Positions 12,884 through 22,621 of a stretch of DNA of 64,000 nt are shown here, piece after piece; position 1 is the first letter of the stretch; the number at the start of each line of letters is the position of its first letter. The notes below the pieces were generated by a model. It ran no database searches. It was not told the DNA's origin and was given only the letters and a program-made list of their open reading frames with translations. Source of the DNA: Deinococcus sp. Leaf326 (GTDB lineage: Bacteria; Deinococcota; Deinococci; Deinococcales; Deinococcaceae); the NCBI RefSeq assembly GCF_001424185.1, contig NZ_LMOM01000021.1, positions 170,545 to 234,544 on the forward strand, in the 5' to 3' direction. The translations under genes were made by a program, and so were the position numbers.

Positions 12884-13264
12884 GTGCTACGCGCTGCCTT
12901 CTGGCTTACGGCCCTCCTGTTCATTCCCATAGGCCTCTTTCTCTATTTTCTGCCTCCGTCCGTCGCTGGCCTGGTCGGCGTCTCGCCGCTGTGGCTCGCG
13001 CGCTTTTCGGGCGGTCTGCTGCTGGCCTGGGGGGCTTATCAGCTCGCCGCCAGCTTTGCGCCCGACCCCGTCAAGGTCGGTGGCCTCGTCGGCGGCAACC
13101 TGTTGAGTGTCGCCGCCCTGCTGCCGCCCACCCTGCGCGAAGGGTCGCTGCTCGCTCCGTCACTGCGCAGCGCACTTCTCGGACTGTGCGCCGTCCTGAC
13201 CGCCCTGGCGGTGGCCGCCACCCTCGCCGCGCCCCCCCGCGCCTTCCCGGGCGGCCGCGCATGA
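12884..13264 (+). CDS. Small membrane protein, four helices
   Basis: The 126-residue protein is almost entirely hydrophobic, with four predicted membrane helices (about residues 4-24, 33-55, 63-78 and 93-115). I do not recognise its family. GTG at 12884 is the best start: TACACT (12872-12877) lies 6 nt before it, fitting the leaderless pattern, whereas an in-frame ATG at 12821 would fall inside the truB promoter. The stop overlaps the ATG of the pseudouridine synthase gene (ATGA), so they are coupled. Function unknown. Confidence 0.7.
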   Translation: MLRAAFWLTALLFIPIGLFLYFLPPSVAGLVGVSPLWLARFSGGLLLAWGAYQLAASFAPDPVKVGGLVGGNLLSVAALLPPTLREGSLLAPSLRSALLGLCAVLTALAVAATLAAPPRAFPGGRA

Positions 13265-14013
13265 GCGAGCGACTCCACAAGCACCTGGCACGCGCCGGGG
13301 TCGCCTCGCGCCGCGCCGCCGAGGAACTCATCAAGGCGGGGCGCGTGAGCGTCAACGGCGTCCCCGCGACCCTGGGTCAGAGTGTCACCGAGGCCGACGA
13401 CATCCGTCTCGACGGGCAACTCATCGAGACGCAGCGCGTAGAGGCCGTGACCTTCGCGCTCTACAAGCCGCGCGGCTACGTCACGACCGCCCGCGACGAG
13501 TACGGCCGCAAGAACGTCCTCGACGCCATGCCCGACGTGCCGGGCCTGCACCCGGTCGGGCGGCTGGACCGCGACTCGGAGGGCCTGCTGCTCCTCACGA
13601 CCGACGGCGACCTCACCCAGACGCTGACCCACCCGAGTTTCGGCCACGAGAAGGCCTACCGCGCCTGGACCGAGGGCGAACCCGACGAGGTGGCCCTGGA
13701 CGCGCTGGTCACGGGTGTGAAACTCGAAGACGGCGTCGCTCAGGCCACCCACGCCTCGGCCGCTATAGGCGGGGCCCATGTGGTGCTGGCCGAGGGCCGC
13801 AAGCGGCAGGTGCGCCGGATGCTCGAGGCGGTGGGTCACCCCGTGACCCGGCTGCTGCGCTACCGCGTGGGCGGGGTGTGGCTGGCCGACCTCGATGTGG
13901 GCGAGTACCGCGAACTGAGTCGCCGCGAATTGCAGGACCTGCTGGAACCTGCCAGCACGCCCCCGCAGGTCCGTGACCGGCAGTGGGAACGCATCCGGCG
14001 GCGCTGGGGCTGA
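13261..14013 (+). CDS. RsuA/RluB-family rRNA pseudouridine synthase
   Basis: The 250-residue protein has an N-terminal S4 RNA-binding domain (RLHKHLARAGVASRRAAEEL; VSVNGVPA) and the RsuA-type catalytic domain with GRLDRDSEGLLLLTTDG (Asp103 catalytic), KAYRAW and GRKRQVRRMLEAVGHPV. It should isomerise one uridine in 16S or 23S rRNA; sequence alone does not tell RsuA, RluB, RluE or RluF apart, though S4 plus 250 residues suits RluB/RsuA. The ATG overlaps the stop of the membrane protein gene. The RNase P RNA gene begins about 30 nt downstream. Confidence 0.9.
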   Translation: MSERLHKHLARAGVASRRAAEELIKAGRVSVNGVPATLGQSVTEADDIRLDGQLIETQRVEAVTFALYKPRGYVTTARDEYGRKNVLDAMPDVPGLHPVGRLDRDSEGLLLLTTDGDLTQTLTHPSFGHEKAYRAWTEGEPDEVALDALVTGVKLEDGVAQATHASAAIGGAHVVLAEGRKRQVRRMLEAVGHPVTRLLRYRVGGVWLADLDVGEYRELSRRELQDLLEPASTPPQVRDRQWERIRRRWG

Positions 14014-14031
14014 GCGCCGGCGCGACTCTGC

Positions 14032-14037
14032 TATGCT
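14032..14037 (+). promoter_or_regulatory. -10 element of rnpB
   Basis: TATGCT sits 7-8 nt before the predicted 5' end of the RNase P RNA. No convincing -35 hexamer is seen at 17 nt upstream. Confidence 0.5.
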
Positions 14038-14040
14038 CGT

Positions 14041-14473
<433 letters not shown>

Positions 14474-14480
14474 AGACAGG

Positions 14481-14508
14481 CGCCCCCACTCGATTTCGGG
14501 TAGGGGCG
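14481..14508 (+). terminator. Hairpin downstream of rnpB
   Basis: CGCCCCCACTCG and CGGGTAGGGGCG pair over 12 positions with one mismatch and one G-T, loop ATTT. The T-rich tail is weak (CAGTCATTTG), so it is a probable but not perfect terminator or processing barrier. Confidence 0.6.
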
Positions 14509-14576
14509 CAGTCATTTGAACAGGGGGGCCGAGGTCGCGAGGTGGCCCAGCTTCCTTCGGCCCGCGCCCCAGCGGC

Positions 14577-14927
14577 TCACTTCCCCGCGTCTATCGCCGC
14601 TACGACCAGGCCCGCGATGAGGAGCAGGCCCCCAATGGGCGTGATGGCCCCCAGCCAGCGCAGGCCGCTCAGCGACAGCACATACAGGGTCCCGCTGAAC
14701 ACGATGGCTCCGGCCAGCAGCAGCAGGGGCGCGCGGGTCTGGTTCATTTGGGTGCCCAGCACCATCAGGGCGAGGGCCGCGTACATCTGGTAGCGCACGC
14801 CGGTCTCGAAGTTGGCGAGCATCTGTGGGTCCAGGCGCTCGCGCAGGGCGTGGGCCCCGAAGGCCCCGAAGGCCACCCCCAGGGCGGCGAGAACGGCTCC
14901 GGTTTGCAGGGCGACTTGGGCACGCAT
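14577..14927 (-). CDS. DUF423 family membrane protein
   Basis: The 116-residue protein has four membrane helices and the DUF423 signature GVAFGAFGAHALRERLDP near its start, followed by YQMYAALALMVLG and ITPIGGLLLIAGL. The family (E. coli YgdD) is widespread and of unknown function. The minus-strand TAGCGT hexamer (14934-14939) lies 6 nt before the ATG, another leaderless-type start. The gene ends about 70 nt from the rnpB hairpin on the other strand. Confidence 0.9.
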   Translation of the reverse strand: MRAQVALQTGAVLAALGVAFGAFGAHALRERLDPQMLANFETGVRYQMYAALALMVLGTQMNQTRAPLLLLAGAIVFSGTLYVLSLSGLRWLGAITPIGGLLLIAGLVVAAIDAGK

Positions 14928-15137
14928 ATCCCCACGCTAGCCACCGGGCAGGGGCGCGCATGTCCCGCCAGGGTGGCCAGAGTGGGAAAAGGGGCCGGAC
15001 TGGGGGCCAATTCGCTCTGTGCAGTGGGGCGCGGTGGTAAACAGGGGGGACGCTTGTTACACTTTCCTTAACAGTTCGGAGTTGTGCTCAGCGTAAGTCC
15101 GGGCTGTACCTCGCCCTCACCGGCCCTTCGGGGTCAG

Positions 15138-15153
15138 TGGGAGAACAGTGGGG
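15138..15153 (+). promoter_or_regulatory. Possible MraZ-binding repeats
   Basis: TGGGA (15138-15142) and TGGGG (15149-15153) recur 11 nt apart, one helical turn, just upstream of the mraZ ribosome-binding site. MraZ of other bacteria binds TGGG-type repeats in its own promoter. Only two repeats are seen here, so this is suggestive. Confidence 0.35.
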
Positions 15154-15167
15154 AAGAAGGAGCGAAG

Positions 15168-15596
15168 GTGCCGTTTGGAGAGTACCCGTACACCATCGAC
15201 GACAAGGGGCGCGTGGTCATGCCGCCGGCCTTCCGGGAATTCGTCGAGGACGGCATGATCCTCACGCGCGGCATGGAAGGCTGCCTCTATGTTTTTCCGC
15301 TCTCCAGTTGGCGGCGGGTCGAGGAACAGCTCGAGGGCCTGCCCCTCACCGACGCCGCTTCGCGCGCCTTCGTCCGCTTCTTCTACTCCGGGGCCAGCAA
15401 GGCGCGGCTCGACAACCAGAGCCGCGTCTCGGTGCCCCAGACCCTGCGGGCCTTCGCGGGCCTGGAGGGCGACGTGATCGTGGCCGGTGCGCCCGGACGC
15501 CTGGAACTCTGGGCACCGGCGCGCTGGGAAGCCGCCATCACGGCCGTGCAGGACCATCCGCCCCAACCTGACCTTCTCGCCAACTTCGTGGCGTAA
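15168..15596 (+). CDS. mraZ: Transcriptional regulator MraZ
   Basis: MraZ is the DNA-binding regulator at the head of the division and cell-wall cluster. The 142-residue protein has two SpoVT/AbrB-like halves: FGEYPYTIDDKGRVVMPPAF with LYVFPLSSW, then SKARLDNQSRVSVPQTLRAF with LELWAPARWE. I use GTG 15168 because AAGGAG (15157-15162) lies 5 nt before it and the length matches the family. An in-frame ATG at 15084 would add 28 unrelated residues. rsmH follows after 2 nt. Confidence 0.93.
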   Translation: MPFGEYPYTIDDKGRVVMPPAFREFVEDGMILTRGMEGCLYVFPLSSWRRVEEQLEGLPLTDAASRAFVRFFYSGASKARLDNQSRVSVPQTLRAFAGLEGDVIVAGAPGRLELWAPARWEAAITAVQDHPPQPDLLANFVA

Positions 15597-15598
15597 CT

Positions 15599-16510
15599 AT
15601 GACGACTCCCCCCACCAACTCCGCACCCCTTTCCGACCTCTCCCATATTCCCGTGCTGGCCCAGCAAGTGCTCGGCGCGCTCGAACCTGCCCCCGGCAAA
15701 GTCTTCGTGGACGGCACCCTCGGCGGCGCGGGCCACACCCGGCTGCTGCTGGACGCCGGAGCGACCGTGTACGGCATCGACCAGGATCCCTACGCCCTGG
15801 AACGTGCCCGCGCGGCCCAGATTCCCGGCCTGCACGTTCTGGAAGGCAACTACCGCGACATGGCCGCGCTGCTCGGCGCCGAGGGCGTCACGCAGGTGGA
15901 CGGCGTGTTGCTCGACATCGGCGTGAGCAGCTTTCAGCTCGACGACGGCGACCGGGGCTTTTCGTACCACACCGAGGCGCCGCTGGACATGCGCATGAGC
16001 CAGTCGGGCGAGACGGCCGCCGATGTGGTCAACACCTACGACGAGGCCGACCTCGCCGCCATCATCTACGAGTACGGCGAGGACCGGCTATCGCGCCGCA
16101 TCGCCCGCGCGGTCGTGTACGCGCGCGAAAAGGCCCCCATCGAGACGACCGTGGCCCTGGCCGACATCGTCAAGCGGGCCTACCCGGGCTTTTCCAAGGG
16201 CATCCACCCCGCGCGGCGCACCTTCCAGGCCCTGCGGATTCATGTCAACGACGAACTCGGCGCCCTGCGGGGCGGCCTCGAAGCCGCCGAGGGCCTGCTG
16301 CGGCCCGGCGGGCGGCTGGCGGTCATCAGCTTCCACTCGCTCGAAGACCGCATCGTCAAGCGGTACCTGCTGGGCAGCGAGACCCTCACGCCGCTGACCA
16401 AGCGCCCGCTGGTGGCCTCCGAGGAGGAACAGGCCGGCAACCCCCGCGCCCGCAGCGCCAAGCTGCGCTCGGCCGAGAAGCGGGCCGCCGTCCCGGAAGT
16501 GGATGGGTGA
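15599..16510 (+). CDS. rsmH: 16S rRNA (cytosine(1402)-N(4))-methyltransferase
   Basis: RsmH (MraW) methylates C1402 in the decoding centre of 16S rRNA using SAM. The 303-residue protein shows HIPVLAQQVLGAL, the SAM-binding VFVDGTLGGAGHTRLLL, VDGVLLDIGVSSFQLD, and the late motifs FQALRIHVNDEL and GGRLAVISFHSLEDRIVK. It sits between mraZ and the ftsL-like gene. Its TGA overlaps the next start as GTGA, so the cluster is translated as a coupled unit. Confidence 0.96.
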   Translation: MTTPPTNSAPLSDLSHIPVLAQQVLGALEPAPGKVFVDGTLGGAGHTRLLLDAGATVYGIDQDPYALERARAAQIPGLHVLEGNYRDMAALLGAEGVTQVDGVLLDIGVSSFQLDDGDRGFSYHTEAPLDMRMSQSGETAADVVNTYDEADLAAIIYEYGEDRLSRRIARAVVYAREKAPIETTVALADIVKRAYPGFSKGIHPARRTFQALRIHVNDELGALRGGLEAAEGLLRPGGRLAVISFHSLEDRIVKRYLLGSETLTPLTKRPLVASEEEQAGNPRARSAKLRSAEKRAAVPEVDG

Positions 16511-16875
16511 CCGCCCTGCGCTGGGCCTTCGACACCACGCCCGTCACCTGGCAGCGGCGCACGCTGCGCTACCTGGCGATCTACCTGGCGCTGGCGCTGC
16601 TCCTTGTCGGGGCGCGGTATCTCAGCCAGGACGTGCGCCCGGACCTGCGTGCCGCCCAGCTGCGCGAAGAAGAGCTCATCAAGGAGCGCGACGACCTCAC
16701 CGTGCGTGTGCAGGCGGCGACCACGCCCCAGAAGGTCCAGAGCTGGGCGCTCGACAACGGCATGCAGCGTTTTGCCGAGAGCCGCAAGGCCGTCCGTGAT
16801 CTGGGCGCCGCTGCCGCGGTCCCACCCCTGGCCGATTCCACCCCTGTTCTCGAGGTGAAGACACAATGGAAGTGA
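16507..16875 (+). CDS. FtsL-like bitopic division protein
   Basis: The 122-residue protein occupies the ftsL position between rsmH and ftsI. It has a short N-terminal cytoplasmic part, one membrane helix (about residues 22-39, LAIYLALALLLVGARYL) and a periplasmic coiled-coil region rich in Glu/Arg/Leu (LRAAQLREEELIKERDDLTV). That is the architecture of FtsL, which links FtsI/FtsW to FtsB and FtsQ at the septum. Sequence identity to any FtsL is not obvious, so the call rests on topology and synteny. GTG 16507 overlaps the rsmH stop; the end overlaps ftsI by 10 nt. Confidence 0.7.
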   Translation: MTALRWAFDTTPVTWQRRTLRYLAIYLALALLLVGARYLSQDVRPDLRAAQLREEELIKERDDLTVRVQAATTPQKVQSWALDNGMQRFAESRKAVRDLGAAAAVPPLADSTPVLEVKTQWK

Positions 16876-18221
16876 AGATCCGCAACCGCTCCCGCATGAT
16901 GCAGATGCTCGCCCTGCTCATGTTCGCCTCTCTGGTCTGGGCCTATGCCCAGCTCGAGTGGGGGATGCCTCAGGGCGCCGGACGGCCCTCGCCCACGGCG
17001 CGCGGCGCGATCCTGGCGGCCGACGGCTCGGTGCTCGCGCGCACGGTGAATAAAAAGCGCGTGTATCCCCAGGGCACGCTGGCCGGGCAGATCATCGGGA
17101 TGATGGGGGAGAGCAGCGGTCTGGAAGGTCTGGAAGCCGCCTACAACCGCGACCTGGAAAGTGGGCAGTCGCTCAAGCTGACCATTGACCCACGGACGCA
17201 GGCAAGCGCCGAGGCCGCGCTGGCCGAAGGCGTCAAGACCCACGAGGGCGAGTACGGCTCGGTGGTCGTCATTGAGACGCGCACCGGCCGCGTGCTGGCC
17301 GCCGCGAGCTACCCGGCCTTCGACCCCAACTCCTGGCGCGACTACAGCGCCGAGACGCGCCGCAACCGGCCCTTCCTCGACGTGTTCGAGCCGGGGTCGA
17401 CCGTCAAGGGGCTGGTGGTGGCCGCCGCGCTCAACGAGAACCTCACCACCGCCGCGACCGTCTACGACACCCCCATGCGCCGTCACGTCGGGGGCCGCTG
17501 GGGCAGCGTCATCAACGACGCCGTGCAGCACCCCAGCACCCTGACCACCAAGCAGGTGCTGCGCTTCAGCAGCAACGTGGGCATGAGCCACGTCGTCGAG
17601 CACTTCCCGTCCGAGAAGCTGCGCAACTACCTCACGAGCTACGGCTTTGGGCAGGACGTGCAGCTGCCGACCGTCTCGGCCGCTACCGGCCGCCTGCAAC
17701 CGCTGCGCAAGTGGGATGATCTCGTGCGCGTGACCAACGCCTTCGGGCAGGGCATGAGCAGCACCACGCTGCAACTCGCCGCCGCCTACAACACGCTCGC
17801 CAACGACGGCATGTACCTCTCGCCCCGACTGGTCGAGGGCGCGGGGGTGGGCGAGCGCCGCGAGGTCATCCGGCCCGGCACGGCCCGGGAGATCCGGGGG
17901 CTGCTCGAAGCGGTGGTGTCCGAGGGTATCAAGACCCAGGCCGGCATCGAGGGCTACGCGCTCGCGGGCAAGACCGGCACGGCGCAGGTCGTCGTGGACG
18001 GCAAGTACAGCTCGACGATCTACGACAGCACCTTCGCGGGCTTCTTTCCTGCCGACGCGCCGCGCGTCACGGTGGCCGTGATGGTTCACGGGGCCAAGCT
18101 GAACTACCACGGCTCCATGCTCGCCGCGCCTATCTACAAGCGGATCGCCTCTGGCCTGATCTCCGAGTGGGGCACCGCGCCCCGGATCGAGCCCGAGAAG
18201 GCGGAGGCCACCACGCCCTGA
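16866..18221 (+). CDS. ftsI: Peptidoglycan D,D-transpeptidase FtsI (class B PBP)
   Basis: The protein (451 residues) cross-links peptidoglycan at the division septum. It has an N-terminal membrane helix (about 11-28), a short dimerisation/pedestal domain and a full transpeptidase domain with the three active-site motifs: Ser178-x-x-Lys181 (EPGSTVK), Ser235-Ser-Asn237 (RFSSNVGM) and Lys369-Thr-Gly371 (LAGKTGTAQ). It is clearly shorter than the ~580 residues of E. coli FtsI; the missing part is mostly the N-terminal non-catalytic domain, and no PASTA repeats are present. It closes the mraZ-rsmH-ftsL-ftsI operon here; a hairpin follows at 18252. Confidence 0.92.
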   Translation: MEVKIRNRSRMMQMLALLMFASLVWAYAQLEWGMPQGAGRPSPTARGAILAADGSVLARTVNKKRVYPQGTLAGQIIGMMGESSGLEGLEAAYNRDLESGQSLKLTIDPRTQASAEAALAEGVKTHEGEYGSVVVIETRTGRVLAAASYPAFDPNSWRDYSAETRRNRPFLDVFEPGSTVKGLVVAAALNENLTTAATVYDTPMRRHVGGRWGSVINDAVQHPSTLTTKQVLRFSSNVGMSHVVEHFPSEKLRNYLTSYGFGQDVQLPTVSAATGRLQPLRKWDDLVRVTNAFGQGMSSTTLQLAAAYNTLANDGMYLSPRLVEGAGVGERREVIRPGTAREIRGLLEAVVSEGIKTQAGIEGYALAGKTGTAQVVVDGKYSSTIYDSTFAGFFPADAPRVTVAVMVHGAKLNYHGSMLAAPIYKRIASGLISEWGTAPRIEPEKAEATTP

Positions 18222-18251
18222 GAGGCGCCGGAACTGAACGTACGGGGAAAG

Positions 18252-18275
18252 GGACAGCCGGAGGTAAGGCTGTCC
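18252..18275 (+). terminator. Hairpin after ftsI
   Basis: GGACAGCC (18252-18259) and GGCTGTCC (18268-18275) pair perfectly over 8 bp, extended by GGGG/CCCC on both sides. No T-run follows, so it may be a weak or Rho-assisted terminator or an RNA-stability element. Confidence 0.5.
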
Positions 18276-18391
18276 TCCCCGAACCGAAGTACGCCTATCA
18301 AGCCTGGCTTTCTTAAAATGAGTAAGAAATGAGCGAAAGGTGCACCTGAGGCGGGTCACACGGCGACTGACCAGAAGTCGCCTCAGCTGTT

Positions 18392-18407
18392 TGTGATCAG
18401 GATCACT
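18392..18407 (+). promoter_or_regulatory. CRP/FNR-family binding site candidate
   Basis: TGTGA-N6-TCACT matches the CRP consensus TGTGA-N6-TCACA in nine of ten defined positions and is a GTGATC/GATCAC palindrome. A possible -10 (TACAAC, 18419-18424) follows. It lies in an intergenic region, where such sites are functional more often than inside genes. Confidence 0.55.
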
Positions 18408-18720
18408 TCTCCAGCTGCTACAACGTAAGCACGGCAGCTTTTTTGTCCTTGAAAAGGCTTCAGCGGCCTCTGATTCTCATCCTCATCATGAGAGTATGAG
18501 GCTTGGTATTGCTATTTATCTCATCTAAAAAATCGTGTTTCGGACGCTGAAAACGTCCAAAAAAGTGAATTGAAACGTTTCTGAACAGGTCAAGGGTGAG
18601 AGCAAAGAGCGCAGATTCTCACGGGACTGCCAGTTCACGCCACTAAGCTTTGTGACGTACGGGCAGACGCCACTGGGGCTTCAACGTGCGGCCGCCTTGG
18701 TCGGCCACGTTCCCAGCCTG

Positions 18721-18742
18721 AGCGACACCGACGCTTTTTTTT
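18721..18742 (+). terminator. Hairpin with T8 tract
   Basis: AGCG (18721-18724) and CGCT (18732-18735) form a short stem followed by eight Ts (18735-18742). A larger imperfect hairpin (AACGTG/CACGTT arms) lies just upstream. It would stop plus-strand transcription before the 3D-domain gene, either as an attenuator or as the end of a small RNA. Confidence 0.5.
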
Positions 18743-18824
18743 GTATCCGAGACCCATCGCAGAACCGGAAGTGTGGCTAGCCGGCCACGTCCGTTCACGT
18801 GCCTTTGACTGTTCAGGAGATTTC

Positions 18825-19364
18825 ATGTCCCACAAGTACCTCGCCGCCCCCCTGCTCCTCGCCCTGTTTGCCTTCGCCGGTGCGCTCCCTGCCCTGCCTG
18901 CCGACAAGCTCATCTCGGACGCGGTCCAGACGGCCCTGAGTCAGCCCAGCCCCGCGCAGAGTGCGGCGCCGGCTCCTCAGAGCGCCCAGCAGGCGGCGGC
19001 CCAGGAATACATCCAGGAGACGCTGGCAGCGGCCCCGCGCACCGGCCGCAGCGCCGTGGCCCGGGCCACCGCGTACAACAGCCTCGCGGGCCAGACCGAC
19101 AGCACCCCTCACATCACCGCGACCGGCACCCGCACCCGTCCCGGCGTGGTCGCCCTCAGCCGCGACCTGCTGCGCAGCTTTCCCTACGGTTCCCGCGTGA
19201 CCCTGCAGGACCTCTCGGGCCGCTACAACTTCGGCAACCGCGTGTTCATCGTCGAGGACACCATGGCCGCGCGCAAGACCGGCAGCATCGACATCTGGAT
19301 GGGCAGCTACCGCGACGCCATGACCTTCGGCGCCCGGCAGGTCCGGATCACCGCCGTCCGCTGA
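18825..19364 (+). CDS. Secreted 3D-domain protein
   Basis: The 179-residue protein has a signal peptide (KYLAAPLLLALFAFAGALPA), an Ala/Gln/Pro-rich linker to about residue 75 and a C-terminal 3D domain, a double-psi barrel named after three conserved aspartates. Visible motifs are ARATAYNSLAGQTD, TATGTRTRPGVVALS and VEDTMAARKTGSIDIWMG; related domains occur in lytic transglycosylases (MltA), Rpf/YuiC and YabE proteins, so a role in peptidoglycan remodelling is likely. ATG 18825 is chosen because CAGGAGA lies 5-10 nt upstream and it opens directly into the signal peptide. It follows the unusual AT-rich region. Confidence 0.8.
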   Translation: MSHKYLAAPLLLALFAFAGALPALPADKLISDAVQTALSQPSPAQSAAPAPQSAQQAAAQEYIQETLAAAPRTGRSAVARATAYNSLAGQTDSTPHITATGTRTRPGVVALSRDLLRSFPYGSRVTLQDLSGRYNFGNRVFIVEDTMAARKTGSIDIWMGSYRDAMTFGARQVRITAVR

Positions 19365-19384
19365 CCCTGCACCTCACGTCCCAG

Positions 19385-19416
19385 CCGGCCGGCCACCTCC
19401 GTGGTCCGGCCGGTTT
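19385..19416 (+). terminator. Strong hairpin after the 3D-domain gene
   Basis: CCGGCCGGCCAC pairs with GTGGTCCGGCCGG (one bulged T) around a CTCC loop, followed by TTT. It separates the 3D-domain gene from the ABC permease gene. Confidence 0.6.
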
Positions 19417-19467
19417 CGTGGTTCGGGGGGCAGGGGGCGCGTTCCCATGCTCTAAGCTTCGGCCCAC

Positions 19468-20682
<1,215 letters not shown>

Positions 20683-20779
20683 GGCCTGAGCTGGTAGGCA
20701 TATCCCAGGCACGGAGCAAAACACGCCATGGATCAAGGACTTTCGCCGGCCTGCGCGCCAGCCTGACCGCGTCGTCACC

Positions 20780-20808
20780 TTCCTGACGGTGGGCTGAACC
20801 ACTATTAA
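20780..20808 (+). promoter_or_regulatory. Candidate promoter of the PEGA-domain gene
   Basis: TATTAA (20803-20808) is a good -10, with TTCCTG (20780-20785) 17 bp upstream as a weak -35. It gives a leader of about 60 nt containing a strong GGAGG (20865-20869), so this gene uses a conventional leader, unlike many neighbours. Confidence 0.5.
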
Positions 20809-20877
20809 TGTTCGCCGCACGGAGGCTCATGGCCCGTCAAGTTCCGGCCCGTAGGCTACTTCTCGGAGGAACCACCC

Positions 20878-21909
20878 ATGAAAAAGTTTCTGATGATTCC
20901 GGCTGCGCTGCTCGTGAGCACTGCGTTCGCCGCCCCCAAGATCAGCGCCCAGAGCATTATCGTGAACCCCACCCAGCCCGACCTCAGCGTCAGCGTGCGC
21001 GTGAACAAGGACACCACCGGTAACGCCAACCCCGGCTACCGCGTGGGCGAGAACATCAGCATCAGCACCACGGTCAACCGTGACGCCTACGTGTACCTGT
21101 TCAACGTGGACAGCACCGGCGAAGTCAGCCAGATTCTGCCCAACCGCATCCAAGGCGGCGGCAACTTCGTCAAGGCCAACACCACCGCCGTGTTCCCCGC
21201 TGCGGGCGCAGGCTTCACGTACAGCGTTGACGGTCAGGTCGGCCTGAACAAGGTTCTGGCCCTCGCCAGCACCACCGAACTGAACCTCGACCAGCTCTCC
21301 AACTTCAGCGGTCAGGACCAGTTCGCCACCGTGAACGCCAAGGGCCAGGACGGTCTCGCCCAGGCGCTGAGCATCGTGGTCAACCCGATTCCCCAGAATA
21401 CCTGGGTCAGCGATACGGCGTTCTTCAGCGTCGTGGCGGCCAACCCCGTGACCACCGGCAACCTGTTTGTCGGCACCAACGTGCCCGGCGCCAGCGTGAT
21501 CCTCAACGGCCGCACCCTGGGCGGCGCCAACACGACCTACACGGGCCTCGCCTCGGGCAGCTACCCCGTGCGTGTGCGCGCTCCTGGCTACGCCGACTAC
21601 ACGACCACTGTCGCCATCCGCGCCAACACGACGACCAACCTGAACGTCGAGTTCTCGCGTGCCACGACCCCCGTGACGACCACCCCGACCAACACCGCCG
21701 GCTACACGGTCGCCCTGCGCAGTAGCGTGAACGGCGCCCGCGTGTTCGTGGACGGCGTGGAAGCCGGCACCATCCAGAACGGCGGCCTGAACCTGAGCGT
21801 GGCGCGCGGTACCCGCGAGATCGTGGTCATCGCCCCCGGCTACCGCACCTTCGTGAACAACTACAACGTTACGCAGAACGGTCAGATCACCATCAACCCC
21901 ACCCGCTGA
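20878..21909 (+). CDS. Secreted DUF4384-PEGA protein
   Basis: The 343-residue exported protein has a signal peptide ([18 protein letters not shown]), a DUF4384 domain (about 30-165; [20 protein letters not shown] and GEVSQILPN) and two PEGA repeats (about 195-260 and 280-343; [14 protein letters not shown] and [14 protein letters not shown]). PEGA domains are small beta modules common in surface-layer-associated proteins, so it probably sits in the cell envelope. Thr/Asn-rich, with a strong ribosome-binding site and a strong terminator: signs of high expression. No enzymatic motif. Confidence 0.82.
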   Translation: MKKFLMIPAALLVSTAFAAPKISAQSIIVNPTQPDLSVSVRVNKDTTGNANPGYRVGENISISTTVNRDAYVYLFNVDSTGEVSQILPNRIQGGGNFVKANTTAVFPAAGAGFTYSVDGQVGLNKVLALASTTELNLDQLSNFSGQDQFATVNAKGQDGLAQALSIVVNPIPQNTWVSDTAFFSVVAANPVTTGNLFVGTNVPGASVILNGRTLGGANTTYTGLASGSYPVRVRAPGYADYTTTVAIRANTTTNLNVEFSRATTPVTTTPTNTAGYTVALRSSVNGARVFVDGVEAGTIQNGGLNLSVARGTREIVVIAPGYRTFVNNYNVTQNGQITINPTR

Positions 21910-21931
21910 GCCCTGGGCCCGGATACACAGG

Positions 21932-21954
21932 CCCCCGCTTCGGCGGGGGTTTTT
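21932..21954 (+). terminator. Intrinsic terminator
   Basis: CCCCCGC, loop TTCG, GCGGGGG, then TTTTT. This is a textbook Rho-independent terminator for the PEGA gene. Confidence 0.95.
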
Positions 21955-21988
21955 CATTGGCGGTGCAAGGGCCGGCCTTCCCCGGCGC

Positions 21989-22603
21989 TCAGGTCGGGCC
22001 CTGGGTCAGCAGGTCGTGGAGCACACGCGCCGTCATGCCCCAAATGTCGTGGCCCTGCCAGGGATAACGGTACAGCGGCACGGGCGTGCCGTCGGGCAGC
22101 CGCCGCGTCTCGCGCACCACTGTCAGGGCGCGCAACTCGGCCAGAGACGGACAGATGATTTCGGCGACCTCCGGGGTGCGGATCAGCGGCAGCCCCGCTG
22201 GGATGCGCGCCAGGACCGGCGTCACGTGGAAGCCGACCGGGGTGAATACGTCGTCGAGCTCGCCTAGGACCTGCGCGGCGCCGGGGGGCAGACCGACCTC
22301 CTCCCAGGCCTCGCGTAGTGCCGCCTGCGTCGGCGTCTCGCCCGGTTCCAGGCTGCCTCCCGGAAAGGCGATCTGGCCCTTGTGGGTGGGTAGCTCCGAG
22401 GACCGTACCGTCAGGATGACGCGGGGACTGGGTTCGCGGGTTAGGGCGACGAGTACGGCGGCGCGGCGGTAGTGGGGCAGGTCCAGAGGCGCGCGCTGCC
22501 GCCCGCCCAGCCACAGCGCCCAGGGATCGGCCTGGACCTCATCCAAGGGGTCGGGAGCCGGCGTGCCGGGGTCGGGCGGGCCGCCCTGCGTGTTCCGGGT
22601 CAT
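21989..22603 (-). CDS. Nudix hydrolase, CoA pyrophosphatase type
   Basis: The 204-residue protein contains a full Nudix box, GX5EX7REUXEEXGU, as [10 protein letters not shown]...[10 protein letters not shown] at about residues 76-98. It is preceded by [15 protein letters not shown], which matches the UPF0035 extension of CoA/acyl-CoA pyrophosphatases (NUDT7/YeaB group). It probably cleaves CoA or CoA disulfide into 4'-phosphopantetheine and 3',5'-ADP. It ends 30-odd nt from the PEGA terminator and lies just after mazG on the same strand, so the two housecleaning enzymes may be co-transcribed. Confidence 0.85.
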   Translation of the reverse strand: MTRNTQGGPPDPGTPAPDPLDEVQADPWALWLGGRQRAPLDLPHYRRAAVLVALTREPSPRVILTVRSSELPTHKGQIAFPGGSLEPGETPTQAALREAWEEVGLPPGAAQVLGELDDVFTPVGFHVTPVLARIPAGLPLIRTPEVAEIICPSLAELRALTVVRETRRLPDGTPVPLYRYPWQGHDIWGMTARVLHDLLTQGPT

Positions 22604-22621
22604 GCCTGGGCCGTGCGCATC

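Larger units (their letters stand above)
18276..18824. other. AT-rich gene-free region
   Basis: No convincing gene is seen over about 550 bp. GC is 43% in 18421-18600 (77 of 180 by count), far below the surrounding genes. It holds a CRP-like palindrome (18392-18407), small inverted repeats (GGACG/CGTCC at 18542-18558; AACGTG...CACGTT near 18685-18712) and a hairpin with eight Ts ending at 18742. It may be a long 5' leader of the 3D-domain gene or encode a small RNA. Confidence 0.6.

Noticed and set aside
15084..15167. Longer mraZ with an ATG at 15084
   Set aside because: Adds residues not found in the family. The GTG at 15168 has AAGGAG at the right spacing.
16581..18359. A 592-codon frame antisense to ftsI
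   Set aside because: Same reason; the FtsI frame has its complete catalytic motifs, and the antisense product is a low-complexity Arg/His/Gly/Ala sequence.
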